A DNA stretch of 5,512 bases from Methylococcaceae bacterium (GTDB lineage: Bacteria > Pseudomonadota > Gammaproteobacteria > Methylococcales > Methylococcaceae), in the NCBI GenBank assembly GCA_005792805.1, contig SXQV01000193.1:1-5512 (forward strand), written 5' to 3'. Shown piece after piece: positions 1 through 5,512 of the stretch. The notes under the pieces are model-generated. The model saw only the letters and a program-made list of their open reading frames with translations. It was not told where the DNA came from and did not search any database. The position numbers and the translations under genes are program-made. Numbering within the stretch: the stretch's first letter is position 1; each line of letters starts with the position of its first letter.

Positions 1-24
1 GCCTTACCGCTTGGCTACGCCCCA
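1..24 (-). tRNA. tRNA-Gln, 5' part only (cut by window edge)
   Basis: Read on the minus strand, bases 24 to 1 begin TGGGGCGTAGCCAAGCGG and continue GTAAGGC. This is the acceptor-stem 5' strand (TGGGGCG), the TA linker and the D-arm of a bacterial tRNA-Gln; the T at position 1 of the tRNA and the AGCGGTAAGGC D-loop are typical of that isoacceptor and very close to the E. coli glutamine tRNA. The anticodon lies outside the window, so identity rests on the 5' third plus context: tRNA-Gln commonly follows ispE in gamma- and betaproteobacteria, usually before prs. It starts 22 nt after the ispE stop, in the same direction. No convincing terminator lies between them, so it may be co-transcribed with ispE. 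Confidence 0.8.
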
Positions 25-46
25 ATAAAAAAGAAACTCGCGCCCA

Positions 47-895
47 TCACCTTAAGGAAGCCCGCAACGGGGATTCATTCAGGCCGCGAGCCGCAAATGC
101 AACCCACTTCGGAGTCAAGCCGGCAACCGCCTGACAGGCCGCCTTCTCGCTCTCGAATTCCGCAAAAACACAGGCACCTGTCCCTGTCAGACGCCCCGGG
201 GCATATCGCGAAATGTCAGAAATGGCCTCAGCCACCTCAGGGTACAAACCTAGCACGACGGGCAGGCAGTGATTATCCTGTTGCCCCTCGAAAAAGTCGC
301 GTATTGTGATGGGCGGGTTATTCCTTGTCAAATCAGGACGCGTAAAAACCTCGGCCGTAGACACATGACACCGAGGAGCAATCACCACATACCAGGGCTC
401 AGCCAGGGCCAAAGGAGTCAGCACCTCTCCCACACCCTCAGCCCAGGCCGCATACCCCTCAATAAACACCGGAACATCCGCCCCCAAACTCAAGCCCAAC
501 CGCTTAAGTTCGTCCAGCGAAAGCCCTGCATTCCAGAGGCGATTGAGCCCCAGCAACGCGGTAGCCGCATCCGAACTCCCGCCCCCGAGGCCACCACCCA
601 TAGGCAAGTTTTTCTCAACCTCGATAAGCACCCCATCAGCCACCCCCGCCGCCTTCTGCAATGCCATAGCGGCGCGAACGGTCAAATCGGCCTCCTCAGG
701 CACACCCGGCAATGGCGACTTTAGACGAATCTTGCCATCCACGGCGGGATGGAGGGTAATCCAGTCACACCGGTCGATGAACTGGAACACCGTTTGCAGG
801 AGGTGATAGCCATCCTCCCTGCGCCCCACAATTCGCAGCATCAGATTCAGCTTGGCCGGGGCCGGCAAACGCATCGACGCCTGTAATTCCACCAT
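47..895 (-). CDS. ispE: 4-diphosphocytidyl-2-C-methyl-D-erythritol kinase
   Basis: Cytosolic GHMP-family kinase that uses ATP to phosphorylate the 2-hydroxyl of CDP-methylerythritol in the MEP pathway for isoprenoid precursors. The 282-residue product is the usual family length (E. coli about 283). Visible marks are the N-terminal PAPAKLNL block with the substrate-site Lys15, the glycine-rich ATP loop PMGGGLGGGSSDAA at 98-111, GADVPVF with the likely catalytic Asp140, and the C-terminal GHMP motif RLTGTGACVFAEF near 235-247. The ATG at 895 is preceded by AAAGG with 7 nt spacing, which supports this start; a second Met at residue 8 aligns better with the E. coli N-terminus but has a weaker ribosome site. 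The gene lies 3 nt after the lolB stop and is the last protein gene of the TPR-lolB-ispE run. All motifs are intact. Confidence 0.97.
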   Translation of the reverse strand: MVELQASMRLPAPAKLNLMLRIVGRREDGYHLLQTVFQFIDRCDWITLHPAVDGKIRLKSPLPGVPEEADLTVRAAMALQKAAGVADGVLIEVEKNLPMGGGLGGGSSDAATALLGLNRLWNAGLSLDELKRLGLSLGADVPVFIEGYAAWAEGVGEVLTPLALAEPWYVVIAPRCHVSTAEVFTRPDLTRNNPPITIRDFFEGQQDNHCLPVVLGLYPEVAEAISDISRYAPGRLTGTGACVFAEFESEKAACQAVAGLTPKWVAFAARGLNESPLRASLR

Positions 896-898
896 CTG

Positions 899-1456
899 TT
901 AACCTTTGATATTCCAAGTATCCGCGAGGATCTTCAACTTCACGCCCAAACCTTGGACACGCAGCTTTTGCGGTAATGTCCAGCCGGCAACCACCGTGAA
1001 CCTGTCAGGCGAAATTTGCCAGTCCAACTGCCGAAATCCTCCAGTCTTCATGGGAGCTGATGCCTTACCCGGATCAGACACGCCGAGCATCCAATACCGC
1101 AGGCTCGCCAGCGGAATCGCAAACCCAAGCCGCTGCCGCAGCATGGCATCAGGGTCGTGCGACAACGCGGTAACGCCGTTGCCTTCATTCACATAAATCA
1201 GGTCTTTCTGAACAACGATAGACACCAAGCCCTGACTCAGCGGTCCCGATATCCGCAACCGGTCCTGGATCGGATCATGCTCCCAATATAGATTGGCTTG
1301 CCATGCCCCGTCAGTTGATTGCACGCCGATTCGACCCTCCATCGACCAAGACTGGATACTGGCCGGCGTCTTGGATAGGGCGCCGGGCGCTGGCGTCGTC
1401 TGCACTGACGCGCACCCAATCAAAAGCAAAAAGGGCAGGAAGCGGATTGCCCGCAT
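899..1456 (-). CDS. lolB: Outer-membrane lipoprotein receptor LolB
   Basis: LolB is an outer-membrane lipoprotein that takes lipoproteins from the periplasmic carrier LolA and inserts them into the inner leaflet of the outer membrane. The product has 185 residues from the ATG at 1456. It has a short basic and hydrophobic signal peptide ending in a lipobox (LLIGC, acylated Cys15) followed by Ala, not Asp, which fits outer-membrane sorting. Family blocks can be seen: the WSMEGRIGV strand, a LYWEHD segment, RISGPLSQG at the place of the E. coli NPLG hydrophobic loop, IPLASLRYWMLG, and the C-terminal VKLKILADTWNIKG. The ATG overlaps the TPR gene stop as TGATG, suggesting translational coupling; GGGA lies 9 nt upstream. 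A GTG one codon earlier (1459) is an alternative start, 6 nt from the same GGGA. Confidence 0.93.
   Translation of the reverse strand: MRAIRFLPFLLLIGCASVQTTPAPGALSKTPASIQSWSMEGRIGVQSTDGAWQANLYWEHDPIQDRLRISGPLSQGLVSIVVQKDLIYVNEGNGVTALSHDPDAMLRQRLGFAIPLASLRYWMLGVSDPGKASAPMKTGGFRQLDWQISPDRFTVVAGWTLPQKLRVQGLGVKLKILADTWNIKG
903..907 (-). promoter_or_regulatory. Ribosome binding site deciding the ispE start
   Basis: AAAGG on the minus strand sits inside the last codons of lolB, 7 nt before the ATG at 895. Its good spacing favours that ATG over the in-frame ATG seven codons later. Confidence 0.6.
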
Positions 1457-1459
1457 CAC
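1454..1459 (-). promoter_or_regulatory. TGATG stop-start overlap coupling TPR gene to lolB
   Basis: On the minus strand the TPR gene stop TGA (1458-1456) shares its last base with the lolB ATG (1456-1454). Such overlaps usually allow ribosomes finishing one gene to start the next. A GTG at 1459-1457 also lies in the lolB frame, so the exact lolB start is uncertain by one codon. Confidence 0.7.
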
Positions 1460-3207
1460 TTAGCGTCCCGGCGAAAACCCTCCGGGTATTTCTCCCGGAC
1501 ACGCCTCATATCATCCTGATCCGGACTCTTTTTCATCCCCTCAGCCCAGACACGTCCGGCATCCCTCTTTTGGCCGGACTCCCAGAGCACCTCCCCCAGG
1601 TGAGCGGCTATTTCGGGATCGGCAAAAAGCTTATAAGCCTTACGAAGATGAACCAGGGACTGGTCATAGCGCCCCTTGCGATACAAGACCCAGCCGTAAC
1701 TATCCAGAATCGCCGGATCGCCCGGCCGCTGCTCCATCGCCTGCCTGATATAGCCCTCAGCCTCATCCAGCCTATCCAGGCGATGCTCCGCCAAAGAGAA
1801 CCCGAGCGCATTGAGTGCGGCGGGGTCATCCGGCTTTTTGCCCAACACCGTCCTCAAGTCAGCCTCCATAACATCCAGGCGGCCTAGCCGTTCAGCCAGG
1901 AGCGCACGAGAATAAAGCAACTCGGCCTGCCCGGGATCTTCCTTCAGCGCCTCATCCAGCACAGCATAAGCCGCCGCCGCATCCTTGCTTTTCACCAGCA
2001 TTTCCGCCTCTATCAGGTAGAGACGAACCCTTTCATTCGGGTAAGCCTTGCGCGCCTTGGCCAGCCGGTCACGCGCCTCGTCATATCGCCCAAGACTCAT
2101 CAGCGCGGAAATGCCATTGAAACGGGCATCGAACTCCAGAGGGCCTGAACCCACACGATCAAACTGCCTGAGCGCACCCTCAGTCTTGCCGAGCCGCGCA
2201 TCGATCAGGCCAATCGAGAAATCGGCCTGCGCCTGCCAGCGGGGATCGCCGGTCAGCGCCTGAAACTCGGTCCGCGCACGATCATGCTCACCCAATTCCA
2301 GCCACACCGAAGCTAGCGCGAACCTGGCATCATGGTTCCCGGCATCTTTTTCCAAAACTCGCTTGAGCTCGCGCTCAGCCGACTTGAGCTCGCCCGACTT
2401 GGCCAGAAACTGCCCGTACAACAAACCCAATCGGGGATTGCCCGGATCGCTTTTCAAAGCTTTCTCCAGCGCCACGCGAGCCGCCCTGGCATCACCCGAC
2501 TGCATCAAAAGCTGAGCCCTCAACATCTGGGCACGCGCCCAGCTGGGCCGAAGCGCCAGTGCCTTTTCAACCTCCACCCGAGCCGTCATCAAGGCTTCCT
2601 TGTTGCTAGCCAACAAGGCATAAGCAAAGTGCAATTCAGGCACCTGGGGATGACTCCCGGCAAGCTGCTGCATCACCGTCAGGCTTTGCTCCTTGGGAAG
2701 CTCGACATCCAGCCACTTCACCAGTTCGATCAGCGTATTTTCCAGCTCAGGGTCTTTCAGGACGATCAGTTTGCCCAACTCGTCCGATGCCTTATCCGTT
2801 TGTCCCGCCTTAATTTCCAGCACCGTCGTCAACCGGTGGGCAGCGAGATTTTTAGGATCAAGCCCGGACCAAAGCGATGCCGCCTCAAGCGCCTTGTCCG
2901 TATTCTTAACATATAGAGCGATCTGTGTGGCACGTTCGGCCACCCTGACATCAGGCACGAGGCGCATCAACTGGAGGTAATGATCGAGGGCGACATCAAA
3001 CTGCCCGCGCTGACCGGCTATTTCACCGACCAGCATCAAATAGACCGGGGCAGCGGCCCCATCCGGCGCTTCCGCAATGACCACAGGATCACTGCCGGCC
3101 ACGACTCCGCTCGCATCGGAAACAGACGAACTCACCCCAGAGCATCCCGAAGCCCACAACGCGCCTGCCAACATCCACCAGAGCAAACTCTTTCCCACGA
3201 GTGGCAT
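1456..3207 (-). CDS. TPR-repeat lipoprotein upstream of lolB
   Basis: The 583-residue product is built almost wholly of tetratricopeptide repeats. The N-terminus has a signal peptide with a lipobox (WASGC, predicted acylated Cys22), then a low-complexity Ser/Ala/Val linker to about residue 50. Helical repeats run from about 54 to 560; clear ones lie near 192-256 (ALALRPSWARAQ, ALKSDPGNPR), 260-290, 360-390, 395-426 and 464-528. The last block, with ALNALGFSLAEH and LDSYGWVLYRKGRYD, is the conserved C-terminal part seen in TPR proteins often encoded beside lolB. A short charged tail follows. It is probably anchored in the periplasm, by sorting rules at the outer membrane since Ser follows the Cys. 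Its role is not established; a scaffold for envelope assembly is an inference. AGAGG lies only 2 nt before the ATG at 3207; an in-frame GTG at 3198 (11 nt spacing) still keeps the signal peptide. Confidence 0.88.
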   Translation of the reverse strand: MPLVGKSLLWWMLAGALWASGCSGVSSSVSDASGVVAGSDPVVIAEAPDGAAAPVYLMLVGEIAGQRGQFDVALDHYLQLMRLVPDVRVAERATQIALYVKNTDKALEAASLWSGLDPKNLAAHRLTTVLEIKAGQTDKASDELGKLIVLKDPELENTLIELVKWLDVELPKEQSLTVMQQLAGSHPQVPELHFAYALLASNKEALMTARVEVEKALALRPSWARAQMLRAQLLMQSGDARAARVALEKALKSDPGNPRLGLLYGQFLAKSGELKSAERELKRVLEKDAGNHDARFALASVWLELGEHDRARTEFQALTGDPRWQAQADFSIGLIDARLGKTEGALRQFDRVGSGPLEFDARFNGISALMSLGRYDEARDRLAKARKAYPNERVRLYLIEAEMLVKSKDAAAAYAVLDEALKEDPGQAELLYSRALLAERLGRLDVMEADLRTVLGKKPDDPAALNALGFSLAEHRLDRLDEAEGYIRQAMEQRPGDPAILDSYGWVLYRKGRYDQSLVHLRKAYKLFADPEIAAHLGEVLWESGQKRDAGRVWAEGMKKSPDQDDMRRVREKYPEGFRRDAK

Positions 3208-3272
3208 TGCCTCTTTGAATAATCTATAGAAAACCGCCGCAACCCGGACGGATGAATTTGATCAATCTAATA

Positions 3273-3294
3273 CCTGGCCCAAAATCGGGCCGGG
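3273..3294. repeat. GC-rich inverted repeat (hairpin) in the divergent promoter region
   Basis: CCTGGCCC (3273-3280) and GGGCCGGG (3287-3294) form an 8-bp stem, with one T-G mismatch that would be a wobble pair in plus-strand RNA, around a 6-base loop AAAATC. Neither strand has a run of T after the stem, so it is not a standard intrinsic terminator. It could be a protein-binding site or a leader structure of one of the two divergent transcripts; its role is unknown. Confidence 0.55.
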
Positions 3295-3394
3295 ATACAC
3301 CAGGACGGCCCAGATCGAACCATGTAAGGACAAGTTTTAGAGATCCCCACAGGACGGTGAAACGCTCTGATTAGCCCAAACAGCCGTTTATCAT

Positions 3395-3406
3395 TAGAAT
3401 TATAAG
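3395..3406 (+). promoter_or_regulatory. Possible -10 element(s) of the hemA promoter
   Basis: TAGAAT (3395-3400) matches the sigma-70 -10 consensus at 5 of 6 positions, and TATAAG (3401-3406) directly beside it is equally close. Transcription would start around 3407-3413, leaving a leader of about 20-25 nt before the hemA ATG. The -35 candidate 18 nt upstream of TAGAAT (TTAGCC, 3371-3376) is poor, so this is a weak call. Confidence 0.3.
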
Positions 3407-3431
3407 CTTAAAGCACTGGACGTTGCGCCTG

Positions 3432-4691
3432 ATGGCCATCATAACTCTTGGATTAAATCACAATACAGCGCCGATTTCGGTACGGGAGCGGCTTGCCTTT
3501 CCAGCCGATTACGTGATCCAGGCCTTGCGCAAACTCACCCATCTTCCCGGCGTTGAAGAAGCCGCCATTCTGTCCACCTGCAATCGAACCGAGTTTTACT
3601 GCGGCTTCAATGGGCCGAACCGCGACCCACTGGTCGACTGGATAGCCGATCAGCAATGCCTTAACCGGGAGGACTTCCAGCCCTATCTCTACACCCATAT
3701 CGACACGTCAACGATTCGCCACATGTTCCGCGTGGCCTCGGGGCTGGACTCAATGGTACTGGGGGAACCGCAGATTCTCGGACAGATGAAAACAGCCTAC
3801 CAGGCAGCGGCAGAAGCCGGCACGCTGGGCAAAACGCTTGGCAAACTGTTTCAGCACACCTTCTCCGCCGCGAAAAAGGTCCGCACTGACACCGCTATTG
3901 GAAGCAGTCCCGTATCCGTCGCCTTCGCGGCCGTCCGCTTGGCGCAGCGCATCTTTGAGGATCTTAGCCAGCAAACCGCCATTCTTATCGGCGCCGGCGA
4001 AACCATCGAACTCACCGCCCGCCATCTGACTGAAAACCGTATCGGTGAATTGATCATCGCCAACCGCACCTACGACCGGGCCCACTCATTAGCCCAGCAA
4101 TTCAACGGGTTTGGCATTTCGCTGTCGGAATTGCCCAAACACCTCGCCCGGGCCGACATCGTCGTTTCCTCGACCGCCAGCCAGCTGCCCATACTTGGCA
4201 AAGGCAGCGTGGAGAGCGCCATCAAGGCCCGCAAGCACAAACCCATGTTCATGGTCGATCTGGCGGTGCCCCGCGACATTGAACCGGAAGTCGAGCAACT
4301 GCGCGATGTCTACCTCTACACGGTCGATGATCTCCGCCATACCGTAGAGGAAAATCTCCGTTCCCGGCAGGAGGCCGCGAAGCAGGCCGAGGAGATCATT
4401 GACGTTGAAGTGGTTCACTTTCTCAACTGGCTAAGAGCCCAGGGTGCCACCAGCACCATACGCGACTTCCGCACACAGGCCGAACTGATTCGCGACGAAG
4501 CCCTGGAAAAAGCCCGGCAAACCCTTAGATCAGGCAGACCCGCCGAGGAAGCCCTGGAACTACTGGCAAACCGGCTAACCAACAAGCTCACCCACACCCC
4601 CAGCACCCAACTGAAACAGGCGGGGATTTACGAACGCCACGACCTTATCGCCGCCGCCCGCGAACTCTTTCAACTCAAGGACAGCACCTGA
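3432..4691 (+). CDS. hemA: Glutamyl-tRNA reductase
   Basis: NADPH-dependent cytosolic enzyme that reduces glutamyl-tRNA(Glu) to glutamate-1-semialdehyde, the committed step of C5-pathway tetrapyrrole (heme, siroheme, cobalamin) synthesis. The 419-residue product matches the usual length (E. coli 418). N-terminal catalytic domain: GLNHNTAPISVRERLAF at 7-23, LSTCNRTEFY with nucleophile Cys50, and HMFRVASGLDSMVLGEPQ with conserved His97. NADPH-binding Rossmann fold: LIGAGET near 185-191. The C-terminal dimerisation helices run from about 305, with the LNWLRAQ and ELLANRLTNKLTHTP segments intact. The ATG at 3432 is chosen because it gives the family N-terminus MAIITLGLNH; an in-frame TTG at 3423 would add three residues. 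The ribosome site is weak (GGA at 3418-3420, 11 nt away). prfA follows after 4 nt, as in many proteobacteria. Confidence 0.97.
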   Translation: MAIITLGLNHNTAPISVRERLAFPADYVIQALRKLTHLPGVEEAAILSTCNRTEFYCGFNGPNRDPLVDWIADQQCLNREDFQPYLYTHIDTSTIRHMFRVASGLDSMVLGEPQILGQMKTAYQAAAEAGTLGKTLGKLFQHTFSAAKKVRTDTAIGSSPVSVAFAAVRLAQRIFEDLSQQTAILIGAGETIELTARHLTENRIGELIIANRTYDRAHSLAQQFNGFGISLSELPKHLARADIVVSSTASQLPILGKGSVESAIKARKHKPMFMVDLAVPRDIEPEVEQLRDVYLYTVDDLRHTVEENLRSRQEAAKQAEEIIDVEVVHFLNWLRAQGATSTIRDFRTQAELIRDEALEKARQTLRSGRPAEEALELLANRLTNKLTHTPSTQLKQAGIYERHDLIAAARELFQLKDST

Positions 4692-4695
4692 TTAC

Positions 4696-5451
4696 GTGAA
4701 AGCCTCCATCCGTCAGAAACTTGACCACCTCTCGCAACGTTTCGAAGAAATCACCGCGCTGCTCGCCGAGCCGGAAACCCAGAACGATCAGGATCGGTTC
4801 CGCTCGCTGAGCCGCGAATACGCCCAGCTCAACCCCGTCGTCACCACTTTTCGCGGCTATCTCGACACTCTGGAGGCCGTGGCCTTTGCCGAAAGCCTGG
4901 CTGACGATCCAGATACCGGGGTGCGCGCGATGGCCAGGGATGAACTGGCCGATGCCGAAGCAAAACAGACGCAACTGGAGGATGACCTACAACTCCTGCT
5001 GCTGCCGCGAGACCCCAATGACGAGCGCAACATCTTTCTGGAGGTTCGTGCGGGCACCGGCGGTGCCGAAGCCGCACTCTTTGCCGGCGACCTCTACCGA
5101 ATGTACGTCCGCCATGCTGAACAAAAGGGCTGGAAAACCGAGGTCATGAGCGAAAGCGAAGGCGAGTTGGGTGGCTACAAGGAAATCATCGTCCGCATCA
5201 GCGGCCAGGATGTTTACTCGCAACTCAAGTTTGAAGCCGGCGCCCATCGCGTTCAGCGGGTGCCAGAAACCGAAGCCCAGGGCCGCATCCACACCTCAGC
5301 CTGCACTGTCGCCGTGCTGCCCGAAGTCGACGAAGTGGAATTCGACATCAACCCCACCGACCTTCGCATAGACACCTATCGCGCTTCGGGGGCTGGCGCG
5401 CGTCGTTTTTCGCCGCGGACTCGAGCGGGGCGACGTGGTGGGCGAGGGTGA
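4696..5451 (+). CDS. prfA: Peptide chain release factor 1, broken at the GGQ motif
   Basis: RF1 recognises UAA and UAG in the ribosomal A site and triggers peptidyl-tRNA hydrolysis. The GTG start gives MKASIRQKLD, close to E. coli MKPSI, 4 nt after the hemA stop; AAGGA lies 14 nt upstream. Helical domain 1 spans about 1-105, followed by LEVRAGTGGAEAALFAGDL at 115-133 and YKEIIVRISG at 161-170. The stop-codon reading motif is PET (190-192; PxT in RF1), in RVPETEAQGRIHTSA. RF1-like sequence continues to RASGAG (229-234), the residues leading into GGQ, then changes abruptly at about 5398 and reaches a TGA at 5449-5451 after 17 unrelated residues. Family members are about 360 residues, so the catalytic GGQ loop and the rest of domain 3 are missing. 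Such a product could not work as RF1; an assembly join is likely. Confidence 0.9.
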   Translation: MKASIRQKLDHLSQRFEEITALLAEPETQNDQDRFRSLSREYAQLNPVVTTFRGYLDTLEAVAFAESLADDPDTGVRAMARDELADAEAKQTQLEDDLQLLLLPRDPNDERNIFLEVRAGTGGAEAALFAGDLYRMYVRHAEQKGWKTEVMSESEGELGGYKEIIVRISGQDVYSQLKFEAGAHRVQRVPETEAQGRIHTSACTVAVLPEVDEVEFDINPTDLRIDTYRASGAGARRFSPRTRAGRRGGRG

Positions 5452-5512
5452 CGTCGCGCTCGAAGTGCGGGCGCGCGATCCCCGCGACCGCGGTGCTCTC
5501 TCCGAAATCAGC
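5399..5512 (+). other. Non-RF1 tail; open frame weakly like a SAF-domain (FlgA/CpaB type) segment
   Basis: After the RF1 match ends, none of the three plus-strand frames gives the expected RF1 residues (HVNKTDSAVR and onward). The frame starting at 5402, one base off the prfA frame, is open to the window end for 37 codons. It reads VVFRRGLERGDVVGEGDVAL and ends RDRGALSEIS. The pattern of a hydrophobic strand, R-x-L-x-R-G-D/E-V-V/I, an acidic residue before V-A-L, then R-G-A-L-S resembles the start of SAF domains as in flagellar P-ring chaperone FlgA or pilus protein CpaB. This is a pattern judgement on a short piece, without a search. GC is about 71% (my count), slightly above the prfA bases just before (about 65% over 5281-5340). 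The minus strand also has an open frame here, so coding direction is not certain. Confidence 0.35.

Larger units (their letters stand above)
3208..3431. other. Divergent intergenic region between TPR-lolB-ispE and hemA-prfA
   Basis: This gap of about 220 bases must hold the promoters for both the leftward and the rightward transcripts. It is more AT-rich near both ends, as expected for promoters. It contains a GC-rich hairpin (3273-3294), an 8-bp palindrome TTGATCAA (3258-3265), another palindrome TAAGCTTA (3403-3410), three copies of GGACGG (3246, 3303 and 3352) and a -10-like TAGAAT before hemA. For the leftward promoter I see only AT-rich sequence around 3217-3232 (TATAGATTATTC on the minus strand) without a matching -35 box. 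No RNA gene or conserved riboswitch was recognised. Confidence 0.7.

Noticed and set aside
25..46. Intrinsic terminator after ispE
   Set aside because: There is a T-rich run on the minus strand, but only the loopless palindrome CCTTAAGG (50-57) lies nearby, and no stable stem sits directly before the T run.
1303..1887. Plus-strand open frame of 194 codons across the lolB/TPR boundary
   Set aside because: It is antisense to two clearly recognised genes, has no family motifs, and spans a gene boundary.
2332..2916. Plus-strand open frame of 194 codons inside the TPR gene
   Set aside because: It is an antisense shadow of a repetitive, GC-biased gene; the translation shows no recognisable domain.
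3258..3265. TTGATCAA as an FNR/ANR-type site
   Set aside because: Those sites need a 4-base spacer between TTGAT and ATCAA; here the half-sites overlap.
3252..3374. 40-codon plus-strand open frame filling much of the gap before hemA, possible leader peptide
   Set aside because: It has no good ribosome site, its R/P-rich translation looks like non-coding sequence, and it ends well upstream of the likely hemA promoter.
3750..4085. Minus-strand open frames inside hemA
   Set aside because: hemA is fully accounted for on the plus strand by conserved motifs, and the reverse translations resemble nothing.
5399..5512. Insertion sequence interrupting prfA
   Set aside because: There is no terminal inverted repeat, target duplication or transposase-like translation in the visible 114 bases, although they are too short to exclude one entirely.

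Overview
This window is a housekeeping locus of a proteobacterium, most likely a gamma- or betaproteobacterium. The clues are an outer-membrane lipoprotein receptor (LolB) gene next to ispE, a tRNA-Gln directly after ispE, a divergent hemA-prfA pair, and a TPR lipoprotein gene upstream of lolB. This gene order is well known in those classes; the exact genus cannot be read from the sequence.

Layout. The left edge (1-24) holds the 5' part of a tRNA-Gln gene on the minus strand, cut off by the window. Going right, and also on the minus strand, are ispE (47-895), lolB (899-1456) and a 583-residue TPR lipoprotein gene (1456-3207). These three are tightly packed: the TPR stop and lolB start overlap as TGATG, and lolB and ispE are 3 nt apart. 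They read as one transcript, TPR-lolB-ispE, probably running on towards the tRNA. A gap of about 220 bases (3208-3431) separates them from a divergent plus-strand pair, hemA (3432-4691) and prfA (from 4696). The gap holds a GC-rich hairpin and a possible hemA -10 box.

Function. IspE makes isoprenoid precursors (MEP pathway). LolB receives lipoproteins at the outer membrane, and the TPR protein is itself a predicted lipoprotein. HemA turns glutamyl-tRNA into the first committed tetrapyrrole precursor. PrfA (RF1) ends translation at UAA/UAG codons. IspE, HemA and RF1 are linked only by the conserved neighbourhood, not by one pathway.

The one real anomaly is at the right end. prfA matches RF1 closely up to about 5397, then stops matching inside the codons for the catalytic GGQ motif. 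The last ~114 bases do not encode RF1 in any plus-strand frame. They have a different open frame that weakly resembles a SAF-domain (FlgA/CpaB-like) segment. The simplest explanation is a chimeric contig end; a real rearrangement is less likely because RF1 is essential. I found no mobile element, CRISPR array, defence gene or new system; apart from this junction the region is ordinary.
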